Shown: one piece after another, positions 1 through 9,500 of the stretch
How the letters are laid out: each line of letters opens with the position of its first letter
Position numbering within the stretch: the stretch's first letter is position 1
From: Bacillus subtilis subsp. subtilis
Lineage (GTDB): Bacteria > Pseudomonadota > Gammaproteobacteria > Xanthomonadales > Xanthomonadaceae
NCBI GenBank assembly: GCA_021733645.1
Contig: JAHREJ010000010.1
Coordinates: 38,474 to 102,473, forward strand
DNA length: 64,000 bases
Reading direction: 5' to 3'
Position numbers and translations under genes: made by a program
Notes under the pieces: model-generated
Told to the model about the DNA's origin: nothing
Seen by the model: only the letters and a program-made list of their open reading frames with translations
Database searches by the model: none

Positions 1-1475
1 ACTTCCAGACCGGGCTGACCAACCTGCTCGATCGCGCCGTGCTGGAACACGTGGAGCTGCAGACCGAACTGCGCCTGGCCCAGGATTACCACAAGGTCGA
101 TGAGATTCCGTTCGATTTCGAGCGTCGCCGCATGTCCGTGGTGGTCTCCGAGCGCGGCGACCACCATGAGCTGATCTGCAAAGGGGCCGTGGAAGAAATG
201 CTGGCGGTGTGCACCCGGGTGCGCGAAGACGGCCACGACCTGCTGCTGGATCCGCAGCGGCTGGCCCGCGTGCGCCAGACCACCGAGGAACTCAACGAAC
301 AGGGGCTGCGCGTGGTTGCGGTGGCCATGAAGGAGACCCCGGCCACCCAGCAGGTGTATTCCCAGGCCGACGAGCATGGCTTGACCCTGCTTGGCTATGT
401 GGCTTTCCTCGACCCGCCCAAGGAATCGACGGCACAGGCCCTGCAGGCACTGGCCGGGCTTGGGGTGGAGGTCAAGGTGTTCACCGGCGACAACGAGCTG
501 GTCACCGCGCGGGTCTGTGCGCAGGTGGGGCTGCAGGCCGACACCATCGTGACCGGGCCGCAGATCGAACGCATGGACGATGCCGCGGTGGCCGACGCGC
601 TCACCCGGCACCGGGTGTTCGCCCGGCTGACCCCGTTGCACAAGGAGCGGCTGGTGCGGGCGCTGCGTGCACAGGGCAAGGTGGTGGGTTTCCTGGGCGA
701 TGGCATCAACGACGCACCGGCGCTGCGCGCGGCCGACATCGGCATCAGCGTGGACAGCGCGGTGGATATCGCCAAGGAAGCGGCTGACATCATCCTGCTG
801 GAGAAGAGCCTGATGGTGCTTGAAGAAGGCGTCATCCAGGGCCGGCGCACCTTCAGCAACATGCTCAAGTACATCCGCATGACCGCCAGCTCCAACTTCG
901 GCAATGTGTTTTCGGTGCTGGTGGCCTCGGCATTCCTGCCGTTCCTGCCGATGCTGCCGCTGCAGCTGCTGGTGCAGAACCTGCTGTACGACATCTCGCA
1001 GATTGCCATTCCCTTCGACAACGTGGACGAGGAACTGGTGCGCCGGCCGCTGAAGTGGAACCCGGCCGACATTGGCCGCTTCATGGTGTTCTTCGGGCCG
1101 ATCAGTTCGATTTTCGACCTGAGCTGCTTTGCACTGATGTGGTACGTGTTCGATGCGCGCACCGTGGCCGACCAGAGCCTGTTCCAATCGGGTTGGTTCG
1201 TGGTGGGCCTGCTGACCCAGACCCTGATCGTGCACATGATCCGCACCCCGAAGGTGCCGTTCGTGCAGAGCATCGCCGCGCCGCCGCTGCTGGTGATGAC
1301 CGGGCTGATCATGACAGTGGGCGTTGTCCTGCCGATGAGTCCGCTGGCAGGCTACTTCAAGCTGCAGGCGCTGCCGCCGGGCTACTGGCCGTTCCTGGTG
1401 GCCATTCTGTTCGGCTACGCGGTGCTGACCACGTTGTTGAAGAAGGTCTACATCCGCCGCTACGGCTGGCAGTAA
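1..1475 (+). CDS. mgtA: Mg2+-translocating P-type ATPase (MgtA/MgtB), C-terminal part
   Basis: Partial: the reading frame is already open at base 3 and continues from upstream of the window. P3-type ATPases import Mg2+ across the inner membrane using ATP. Visible are the late nucleotide-binding/P domain (TGDNELVTA, then GDGINDAPAL, the hinge motif closing the catalytic Asp loop) and the C-terminal membrane bundle with the family signature LLVQNLLYDISQIAIPFDNV. The DKTGT phosphorylation site must lie upstream and cannot be seen. The stop is 30 bp before an MgtC-family gene, as in mgtCB-type loci, so the pair is probably co-transcribed and Mg2+-linked. MgtA and MgtB cannot be told apart from this part alone. 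Confidence 0.93.
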   Translation, partial: FQTGLTNLLDRAVLEHVELQTELRLAQDYHKVDEIPFDFERRRMSVVVSERGDHHELICKGAVEEMLAVCTRVREDGHDLLLDPQRLARVRQTTEELNEQGLRVVAVAMKETPATQQVYSQADEHGLTLLGYVAFLDPPKESTAQALQALAGLGVEVKVFTGDNELVTARVCAQVGLQADTIVTGPQIERMDDAAVADALTRHRVFARLTPLHKERLVRALRAQGKVVGFLGDGINDAPALRAADIGISVDSAVDIAKEAADIILLEKSLMVLEEGVIQGRRTFSNMLKYIRMTASSNFGNVFSVLVASAFLPFLPMLPLQLLVQNLLYDISQIAIPFDNVDEELVRRPLKWNPADIGRFMVFFGPISSIFDLSCFALMWYVFDARTVADQSLFQSGWFVVGLLTQTLIVHMIRTPKVPFVQSIAAPPLLVMTGLIMTVGVVLPMSPLAGYFKLQALPPGYWPFLVAILFGYAVLTTLLKKVYIRRYGWQ

Positions 1476-1505
1476 ACGCCCACGGGCGCGCACACGGAGC
1501 ATCGC

Positions 1506-2243
1506 ATGGACTTCAACCCGCACCTGCCGGCCTTCAACGCCGGCGCTACGATCAGTACGTTGATCAGCCTGAGCACCGCGTTCGTGCTGGGCGCGGCGAT
1601 CGGCCTGGAGCGGCAGCTCCGCCAGCGCACGGCCGGGCTGCGCACCAACACGCTGGTGGCCGTGGGCGCGGCGGTGTTCGTCGACCTGGCCGTCCGCTTC
1701 CACGATCTGTACGGCGGGCCCCCATCGCCGCTGCATGTGGTGGCCTACGTGATTTCCGGGGTGGGCTTCCTGGGTGCCGGCGTCATCATGAAAGACGGCG
1801 CGCAGGTATCGGGCCTGAACACCGCGGCCACGCTGTGGGGGTCCGCTGCGGTGGGTGCCTGCGCCGGCATCAAGCTGCTGCCCGAGGCCCTGCTGGCCGC
1901 GTTGTTCGTGCTGGCCGCCAATACCCTGTTGCGCCCGGTGGTCAACCGGATCCAGCGCCAGCCGATCCAGGAAGCCTTCAGCGAGGCCACCTATGCGGTC
2001 ACGGTGGTCTGCCTGCGCGACCATCAGGCCGACGTGCTGGACCGGCTGCTGATGCGGCTGGAACAGGCGCATTACCCGGTGCGCGCGGTGGAGCCGCGCC
2101 CGTTCGGCGACCGCGATGTCGAGATCGAAGCGGTGTTGTATGCCACCGCCGTGGATGCCGATGAACTGGATGCCGTTCTGGCCAGCCTGTCGACGACGCC
2201 CGGCGTGCTGCAGGCCTTCTGGAATGCCACCCTGGAAGACTGA
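1506..2243 (+). CDS. MgtC/SapB family membrane protein
   Basis: A 245-residue inner-membrane protein. The N-terminal half is the conserved MgtC/SapB domain with several hydrophobic helices and the motifs AIGLERQLRQRTAGLRTN and GVGFLGAGVIMKDG. The C-terminal soluble part (from about residue 155) resembles the ACT-like domain of longer MgtC proteins. In Salmonella MgtC acts in growth at low Mg2+ and inhibits the F-ATPase; transferring that role here is inference. It starts 30 bp after the Mg2+ ATPase on the same strand, which supports a Mg2+-responsive operon. Confidence 0.88.
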   Translation: MDFNPHLPAFNAGATISTLISLSTAFVLGAAIGLERQLRQRTAGLRTNTLVAVGAAVFVDLAVRFHDLYGGPPSPLHVVAYVISGVGFLGAGVIMKDGAQVSGLNTAATLWGSAAVGACAGIKLLPEALLAALFVLAANTLLRPVVNRIQRQPIQEAFSEATYAVTVVCLRDHQADVLDRLLMRLEQAHYPVRAVEPRPFGDRDVEIEAVLYATAVDADELDAVLASLSTTPGVLQAFWNATLED

Positions 2244-2327
2244 CCGCAGCCGGCCGCGGTGCCGGTGCTATGCTCGGCCGCGTCCCTACCCGCGGCAGGG
2301 GTCCACGTAATGCTGGGAGCCGTTCCG

Positions 2328-3386
2328 ATGTCACCGTTGCCTTCGCGCCGTACCTTTGCCCTGATCGTGCTGGGCGCGGTGATGGCCGCGATCTTCGCCG
2401 CCGATACGCTGACCGATTACGCCGTGGCCGCCGCCTGCTTCTACGCGGCGGTGATCCTGGCGGCCTCGCGCATCCTGCCCGCGCGTGGGCTGGTGCTGCT
2501 GGCAGCCATCTGCATCGCGCTGACTGCCGTGAGCTTCTTCCTGACCCGCTTCGGCACCTACCGGATCGGCCTGGTCAATTCGGCCATCGGCATGCTGGTG
2601 ATCGGTATCACCACCTATCTGGCACTGAAGATGGAAGCGGCCAAGGCCGCCGTGCAGGAGGCCCAGGCACGTCTGTTGCGGGTCGCGCGCGCCTCCACCG
2701 TGGGCGAGTTGACCACGTCGATCGCCCACGAGGTCAACCAACCGCTGGCGGCGATCGCCAGCAGCGCCGAAGCCAGCCAGCGCTGGCTGGCCCAGGACCC
2801 GCCGAACGTGGACAAGGCCCGCCAGACCCTGGCCCGCATCCTTGCCGATGCGCACCGCGCCAGCGATGTGATCGCGCGTATTCGCGGGCTCACCCAGGGT
2901 GCCAGCCCGGAACGGCGCGGCTTCGATCTCAACCAGGCGGCGCTGGAAATGCTGGCGCTGTCGCGCAGCGAGCTGGAACAGCATGCGGTGCAGGTGACCA
3001 CCCAGTTCGACGACGCGCTGCCGCCGGTGTCCGGCGACCGCGTGCAGGTGCAGCAGGTGCTGGGCAACCTGATCCTCAACGCGGTGGATGCGATGGCCAG
3101 CGTGCCCGCCGGCGAGCGTCGGCTGGTGCTGCACAGCGCCCGGCTGGATGCCACGCGGGTGGTATTGAGCGTGCGCGACCACGGCGGCGGACTGCCGCTG
3201 GACGCGCCCGAGCGCGTGTTCGATGCGTTCTGGACCACCAAGTCCGGCGGCCTGGGGCTGGGCCTGAGCCTGAGCCGCAGCATCCTGGAAGCGCACGGCG
3301 GCTGCATCCGCGCCGAACCGGCCGAGGGCGGTGGTGCGCGTTTCGTGTTTGAGCTGCCGGTCCACGACGAGGCCGCGCATGGCTAG
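2328..3386 (+). CDS. Membrane sensor histidine kinase (FixL-like output)
   Basis: About 352 residues if started at the ATG at 2328, which has GGGAG about ten bases upstream; an in-frame ATG at 2310 is also possible. The first ~110 residues hold four or so hydrophobic segments with almost no periplasmic loop, so the signal is probably sensed in the membrane. A short coiled-coil linker is followed by the HisKA helix with AHEVNQPL (phospho-His near residue 134), then HATPase_c boxes N (NLILNAVDAM), G1 (DHGGGL) and G2 (GLGLGLSLS). The stop overlaps the start of the response regulator gene, so the two form a two-component pair. The stimulus is unknown. Confidence 0.9.
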   Translation: MSPLPSRRTFALIVLGAVMAAIFAADTLTDYAVAAACFYAAVILAASRILPARGLVLLAAICIALTAVSFFLTRFGTYRIGLVNSAIGMLVIGITTYLALKMEAAKAAVQEAQARLLRVARASTVGELTTSIAHEVNQPLAAIASSAEASQRWLAQDPPNVDKARQTLARILADAHRASDVIARIRGLTQGASPERRGFDLNQAALEMLALSRSELEQHAVQVTTQFDDALPPVSGDRVQVQQVLGNLILNAVDAMASVPAGERRLVLHSARLDATRVVLSVRDHGGGLPLDAPERVFDAFWTTKSGGLGLGLSLSRSILEAHGGCIRAEPAEGGGARFVFELPVHDEAAHG

Positions 3387-4014
3387 GCCCCCGACTCCCG
3401 CCGCCGAACCTTCCCCCATCGTCTACGTGGTTGACGACGATCATTCCGTGCGTGCCGCGCTGGAAGACCTGCTGGCCTCGATGGGCCTGCAGGTGCGAGC
3501 CTTCGACTCCATCGCCGCGTTCCTGCAGCATCCCCGCCCGGCAGCGCCGGCCTGCCTGGTCCTGGATGTGCGCATGCCCGGCCAGAGCGGGCTGGAATTC
3601 CACCGGCAGATGGCCAGCCACGGCCTGCACCTGCCGGTGGTGTTCATCACCGGGCACGGCGATATCGCGATGGGCGTGGCGGCCATGAAGGAAGGCGCCA
3701 TCGAGTTCCTGACCAAGCCGTTCCGCGACCAGGAACTGTTGGATGCCATCCACGTCGGCATCGAGCGTGATCGCCTGCGCCGCCGCGATGAAGAAGTGGT
3801 GGAGGTACTGCGGCAACGCTGGGCGGCGCTCACCAGCGGCGAGCGCGACGTGGTGGACGGGGTGGTGCGGGGCCGTCTCAACAAGCAGATCGCCGCCGAA
3901 CTGGGGGTCAGCGAAATCACGGTGAAGGTCCGCCGCGCCAACGTGATGCGCAAGATGCAGGCGCGCACCCTGGTGGACCTGGTGCGCATTTACGACCGGC
4001 TGGGCGCCGGCTGA
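3379..4014 (+). CDS. Two-component response regulator, FixJ/LuxR family
   Basis: A 211-residue regulator started at the ATG at 3379, which overlaps the end of the kinase gene by 8 bp (translational coupling). The receiver has acidic pocket VVDDD, phospho-acceptor Asp63 in LVLDVRMPG and the conserved Lys in FLTKPF. The C-terminal LuxR-type helix-turn-helix is RLNKQIAAELGVSEITVKVR (FixJ/TtrR/NodW subgroup). It should bind DNA when phosphorylated by the kinase encoded at 2328-3386. The target genes are not evident. Confidence 0.92.
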   Translation: MARPPTPAAEPSPIVYVVDDDHSVRAALEDLLASMGLQVRAFDSIAAFLQHPRPAAPACLVLDVRMPGQSGLEFHRQMASHGLHLPVVFITGHGDIAMGVAAMKEGAIEFLTKPFRDQELLDAIHVGIERDRLRRRDEEVVEVLRQRWAALTSGERDVVDGVVRGRLNKQIAAELGVSEITVKVRRANVMRKMQARTLVDLVRIYDRLGAG

Positions 4015-4024
4015 CCCCGCCGCC

Positions 4025-4041
4025 GCGGGCGTGATGCCCGC
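4025..4041. terminator. Candidate small hairpin after the two-component operon
   Basis: GCGGGC and GCCCGC form a 6-bp perfect stem with a GTGAT loop, 11 bp after the regulator stop codon. There is no T-run, so this is at best a weak or Rho-assisted terminator. Confidence 0.3.
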
Positions 4042-4160
4042 CGGGAAGACACAGATAAGCAATCGGCATCAGCGCCGGTGCGGCGCCACGGCTGGCACTT
4101 CCTAGAATGCGCCAAGGCCGCTGCGGCTGCCCGCCTCCCTTCCTGCCGTGGATGTCATCG

Positions 4161-5714
4161 ATGCGCGCTGCCCTGCCCTTCACCCTGCTTGCCCTGTGCG
4201 CCGCGCTGGCAGCGTGCCAACAAGCCCCGTCGGCCAACCCGGTGGCCACCGCACAGGCTGCGCCGGCGGCCGAGGAAATCGCCTGGCGGCATGGCGATGT
4301 GGAAGATGCCTTTGCCGATGCGCAGCAGAGCGGCAAGCCCGTGCTGCTGTACTGGGGCGCGGTGTGGTGCCCGCCGTGCAACAAGCTCAAGGCCACGCTG
4401 TTCCGTGACCCGGCTTTCATCGCCCTCACCCGTCAGTACGTGCCGGTCTACCTGGATGGCGACCAGGAAGGCGCGCAGGCGCTGGGCGAACAGTTCGGGG
4501 TGCGCGGCTATCCCACCCTCATCGTGCTGGACCCGCAGCGCCGCGAGATCACCCGCCTGGCCGGCGGCAACGACAGTGCCGAGCTGACCCGCGCACTCAC
4601 CCTGGCGGCCAAGCGCCGTACCGCCGTGGCCGATGTACTGCGGGTAGCGGTGGTCTCGCCGGAGCGGGTGTCCGAAGACGATTGGCGGGTGTTGGGCGAC
4701 TACGGTTGGGAGGTGGACGCCAGCCGCCTGTCCGGGCTGCGCGATCCCGCCACGTTGCTGCAGCAGTTGGCCACGGCCGCGCCGGACCCTGCCCTGCAGC
4801 GACGCTTCGGCCTGCTCGCGCTGGGCGCCGATGCCCGCAGTACGGCCGTGCCCACCGCGCAGGCGCGTGATCGCACCCGCGAGCTGCTGGTGGCCGTGCT
4901 GGCGGCGCCGGCCGAGGTGCGGGCCAACCGCGACCTGCTCGGCTACCAGGGGCCGGCGCTGGTGGCGCGTGCAGCGGCCACGCCGGCACAGGCCGATGCA
5001 CTGGGCGCGCAGTTGCTGGCGGCATTGGAGCGTGCCGATGCCACCCAGGACAACGCCGCCGATGCGCGTTTGTCGAGCGTGATCACCGAGTTGACGCTGT
5101 TCAAGCAGGAACATCCACAGACCCCGGTGCCGGCGGCACTGCTCGAAAAGGCGCACGCACGGGTCGCCGCGGCAGATGCGGCGGCCAGGACGCCGCACGA
5201 GCGCCAGGCCACCATCAGCAGCGCGGTCCATGTGCTGCGCGAAATCGACGATGCCGGCGCGGCCGAGCAGCTGCTGTTGGCCGAGCTGGAGCGCAGCCAG
5301 ACCCCGTACTACTACATGCCCGAACTGGCCGAGCTGGCCGAGGCCCGCGGCGACACCGCCGCTGCCCTGGAATGGCTGCGCAAGGCCTACGACGGCGCGC
5401 AGGGGCCGGCGACGCGGGTGCAATGGGGCGTGCTGTACGTGGAGGGGCTGGTGCGCCTGCAACCGGGCGACGGCGAGGCGATCGAGCGGGCCACTGCACA
5501 GGTCATCGCCGAGCTGGATGCGCAGCCGGCGGGGTACCACCAGCGCACCCGGCAACGTTTCGAGCGCCTGGCCGGCACCTTGCAGGCGTGGAGCGGGCAG
5601 CACCACGGCAAGGCCACGCTGGGCCGCCTGCAGGCACGGATGGGCGAGTCCTGTGCGAAGGCCGCCCCGGGCGCGGACGCTGGCGCAGCGTGCAGCCGTT
5701 GGCTGAAGGGCTGA
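4161..5714 (+). CDS. Thioredoxin-fold lipoprotein
   Basis: A 517-residue protein. The ATG at 4161 gives a short lipoprotein signal (LLALCAALAAC), so it is probably anchored in the periplasm. Residues ~35-150 are a thioredoxin/DsbD-gamma-like domain with the redox site WCPPC (Cys70-Cys73) and the cis-proline loop GYPTLIVLD. The remaining ~350 residues are Ala-rich helical sequence resembling TPR-type repeats, without a named domain. It could be a periplasmic thiol oxidoreductase or chaperone for envelope proteins; the substrate is unknown. Upstream in-frame starts (4107) lack a signal peptide and were not used. Confidence 0.8.
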   Translation: MRAALPFTLLALCAALAACQQAPSANPVATAQAAPAAEEIAWRHGDVEDAFADAQQSGKPVLLYWGAVWCPPCNKLKATLFRDPAFIALTRQYVPVYLDGDQEGAQALGEQFGVRGYPTLIVLDPQRREITRLAGGNDSAELTRALTLAAKRRTAVADVLRVAVVSPERVSEDDWRVLGDYGWEVDASRLSGLRDPATLLQQLATAAPDPALQRRFGLLALGADARSTAVPTAQARDRTRELLVAVLAAPAEVRANRDLLGYQGPALVARAAATPAQADALGAQLLAALERADATQDNAADARLSSVITELTLFKQEHPQTPVPAALLEKAHARVAAADAAARTPHERQATISSAVHVLREIDDAGAAEQLLLAELERSQTPYYYMPELAELAEARGDTAAALEWLRKAYDGAQGPATRVQWGVLYVEGLVRLQPGDGEAIERATAQVIAELDAQPAGYHQRTRQRFERLAGTLQAWSGQHHGKATLGRLQARMGESCAKAAPGADAGAACSRWLKG

Positions 5715-5764
5715 ACGGCCTCAAGCTCTGCGCATGCCCAATGCAGCGTGGCGCGTGCGGGCAA

Positions 5765-6526
5765 TCAGCCGCGTAGCGTGGCTCCGCCGTCCACGTACAG
5801 GTCGCTCATCGCGATATGGCCGGCCTGGTCGGAGAGCAGGAACATGATGGCCTGGGCGATGTCGTCCGGGCGGGCCAACTTGCGCAGCGGAATGCCCGCC
5901 TTGTAGGTCTCCGGGCTGCCATCGATGACCCGTTGCGCGCCCTCGGCATCGGCCCACATGCCGGTCTGCATGGGGGTCAGCGTCGAGCCGGGCGCCACGA
6001 TGTTGCAGCGGATCCCATGCGGGGCCAGCTCCAGCCCCAGGCAACGGGTAAACATGGTGGCCGCGGCCTTGGAGGCGGCGTAGGCGGCCATGCCGTGGCG
6101 CGGCACGCCGGCCGCATTGGAGCTGACAGTGACGATCGCACCACGCCGGCGCGGGGTCATCACCCGCGCCAGGGCGCGCGAAACGTGGAACACGCCGTCG
6201 GTATTGACCGCGAATACGCGCCGCCATTGCGCATCGTCGATCTGATCGACCGTACCCACCTGCAGCACGCCGGCCACATGAATGCCGAAGCCGAGCGGGC
6301 CGTGCTGCGTTTCAACGGTGGCGACCAGCGCATCCACCGCCGCCGCGTCGCTCACATCCAGCGCATACGCATGCAGCCGGGGGTGCACGGGCAGCGCCGG
6401 TGCGTGCACATCGGTGGCCACCACCACGCTGCCGCTGTCCAGCAGCAGCCGGACCAGCGCATGGCCGATACCGCCAGCCGCGCCGGTGACCAGGGCCAGG
6501 GTGCGGTCGAATCCGGTCAGTTTCAT
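5765..6526 (-). CDS. entA: 2,3-dihydro-2,3-dihydroxybenzoate dehydrogenase
   Basis: A 253-residue short-chain dehydrogenase that should oxidise 2,3-dihydro-2,3-dihydroxybenzoate to 2,3-dihydroxybenzoate (DHB) with NAD+. It has the Rossmann motif [11 protein letters not shown], the TVSSNAAG serine and the YAASK active-site pair, and is the usual EntA length. It is the last gene of the siderophore operon; its start overlaps the end of entF by 4 bp. The family assignment alone would be only an SDR; the EntA call rests on context together with DHB-dehydrogenase-like sequence. Confidence 0.9.
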   Translation of the reverse strand: MKLTGFDRTLALVTGAAGGIGHALVRLLLDSGSVVVATDVHAPALPVHPRLHAYALDVSDAAAVDALVATVETQHGPLGFGIHVAGVLQVGTVDQIDDAQWRRVFAVNTDGVFHVSRALARVMTPRRRGAIVTVSSNAAGVPRHGMAAYAASKAAATMFTRCLGLELAPHGIRCNIVAPGSTLTPMQTGMWADAEGAQRVIDGSPETYKAGIPLRKLARPDDIAQAIMFLLSDQAGHIAMSDLYVDGGATLRG

Positions 6527-9500
6527 TCAAGGTGTTCCTGGATAGGGGTGTCCCAGCGGCCGAGCCTGGCCGACAACCACGGGGCGATCTGCGCCACCGC
6601 GTCACGGCCGGTCAGTTCGGCATGCAGGAACGGCAGTTCGAGGGCGTCAACGCGGGTGGCGTGCGCGGCCCACAATGACGCCTGCAGGTGTGGCCGCGTG
6701 GCGTGGTCATGGCCGGCGCGCACGTGCTGCAGGACGCCCTGGTAAGGACGGTGGAAGTGCGCGCGGATCAGTCGGTTGGTGCCGGTGACGGCACGTACCA
6801 CCCCATCCAGCACCGCATCGGGCAGATTGCCCAGCGCACTGTCGCCGCGGCGCAGGAACGCAATGATGCGCGCGCGGCTGTCCAGTTCGGGGTGGGCATC
6901 GGGATCGTGCCCGGCAATGGCAAGCAGGGCACGCAGCGCGGCGACCGGATCGGGTTCCGGCTCGGCGCGCCAGCACTCGCTGGGATAGGCATCCAGCAGT
7001 ACCAGTTCGCCGACCTCACGGCCCAGCGCCTGCAGGCGCACGGCCACGGCCTGGGCGATGATGCCCCCCACCGACCAGCCCAGCAGGTGCACCGCACCTT
7101 CGGGCTGCATGCCGATCACCCGTTCCACATACCCGGCGGCCAGCGCATCGATGCTCGCAGGCAGTGGCTGGGCGGCATCCAGTGCCGGTGACTGCAGGCC
7201 ATGCACATCGCGTTGCGGCTGCAGGGCGCGTGCCAGGTCACGGTAGTTCCAGGCGATGCCGCCGGCCGGATGCACCACGAACAGCGGTGCCCTGCCCGGC
7301 GGTCCACTGGCCAGCTGGATCAGCGGGGTGAGCCCATCGTCGGCAGCGCGTGCCGGTGCATCCAGCAGCGCAGCCAGGGCGGCCACCGACGGGTGCGCAA
7401 ACACCGCACCCAACCCGGGATCGTGCTGCCAATGCTGCTGGATGGCCAGCAGCAGGTGCACGGCCGACAACGAATCGCCGCCCAGGCTGAAGAAGTCGGC
7501 ATCGGCGCTGACCGATCCGTCCAGGCCCAGCACCTGGGCGAACAGCCGGGCCAACGCGCGTTCGCTCCGGCTGGCCGGCGGGCGCCCGACCGGCGCTGCG
7601 ATGACCGGTGCCGGCAGTGCGCTGCGATCCAGCTTGCCGTTGGCCGTGACCGGCCAGGTATCGACCACCACCAGCGCGGCCGGCACCATGTAATCGGGCA
7701 GGCACGCGGCAATACCGGCGCGCAGGCGCGGCACATCCAGCGCGGTGCCGGCAACGTAGCCCACCAGGCTGCGCTCGCCGGGCCGGCCGTCGCGCAGCAG
7801 TACTTCGGCACGCACCACGCCGTCCTGCGCACGCAGCGCGGCCTCGATCTCGCCCAGCTCGATGCGCAGACCGCGCAGCTTGACCTGGTTGTCGCTGCGC
7901 CCCAGGTACTCCACCGCGCCATCGGTGCGCCAACGGGCGATATCGCCACTGCGGTACAGGCGCCCGCCAGGCACGTAGGGATCGGCGAGGAAGCGCGCGG
8001 CGGTGAGGTCGTCGCGGCCCAGGTAACCCCGCGCCAACTGCACCCCGCCCAGGAACAGGTCACCGGCCACGCCCGGGGGCAGCGGCCGCAGCTGCGCGTC
8101 GAGCACGTACAGCCGGGTGTTCCAGACCGGATACCCGATCGGCACCGGGTGCGAGCGGTCAGCGGCGTCGGCCGGCCACCAGCTCACATCCACGGCCGCC
8201 TCGGTGGGGCCGTACAGGTTGTGCAGCTCGGCATCCACGGTGGCATGGAAGCGATCGCGCAGCGACGGTTCCAGTGCTTCACCACTGGTGAATACCCGGC
8301 GCAGGCGCAGCCGGTGCGCCGCCGGCACGGCCAACAACGCATCCAGCATCGAAGGCACGAAATGCACGGTGGTGATGCCCTGGCGGCGGATCAGCGCGGC
8401 CAATGCCAACGGGTCGCGGTGCACGTCCGGCGCGGCCACCACCAGCGTGGCCCCGCACAGCAGCGGCAGGAAGAACTCCCACACCGACACATCGAAGGTA
8501 GCCGGGGTCTTCTGCAGGATGCGCTCATCGCTGCCGAATCCGTAATGGGAGCGCATCCATTGCAGGCGATTGACGATGGCGCGATGCTCGATCAGCACGC
8601 CCTTGGGTTCGCCGGTAGAGCCGGAGGTATAGATCACATAGGCCGCATCCTGCGGCTGTACATGGTCGGCCAACGCGGCGGTCGTGCTCTGCGCCCACTG
8701 CGGCGGCGGCAGCACGCGCTGCCCGTTGAAGCGTGCGGCATCGGCAGTGGTGGCCAGCACGCACGTCGGGCCGGCCGAATCCAGGATGCGTGCCAGCCGC
8801 GCGTCGGGGTGGGCCAGGTCGATCGGCAGATACGCCGCGCCCGCCCGCAACACCGCCACCAGCGCGACCACCAGCTCCAGCGAGCGCGGCAGTGCCACCA
8901 CCACCCGGCACTCGCGCCCTACTCCCATCGCCTGCAGTTGATGCGCCAGCGCCCGGCTGCGTTGTTCCAGTGCCGCATAGGTCAGCCGCGCGTCACCAAA
9001 TTCCACCGCGATGGCAGTCGGCGTGGCCTGCATCGCCTGCAGCAGCAGTGCGCTCAGTGACACCTCCGGCAGCGTGTGCGCGGTAGCGTTGACCGCATAC
9101 AGATAGCGCTGCGCCTCGGCCGGGGTCGCCAGGGCGATGTCCTGGAGGCGCCCGTCACGTGCGTGCACGTCCAGCGCCGCGCCGATGAAATGCAGCAGGC
9201 GGTCGGCATGCGTGTGCAGCGAGGCGGCGTCGTACAGGGCCGGATTGGCTTCGATCTCCAGGTCCAGCAGCGCAGTGCCATCGCCGCGGAAGCCGACGCT
9301 GATGTCCTCCACCGGCCCGGTACCCAGCACCTCCAGCCGGGCCTGCACGCCTGCCAGCGGCAAGGGGCGGTAAAGCGGTTGCACGTTGATCATCGGCCCG
9401 TGCAGGCGGCGCTGGCCGCCGATCAGGCCCAGGTCGCGGCGCAGCTGCTCGCCGCGGTAACGGCCGTGCCGGCGCGCACGCAGCAGGTCGCGGGCGACGG

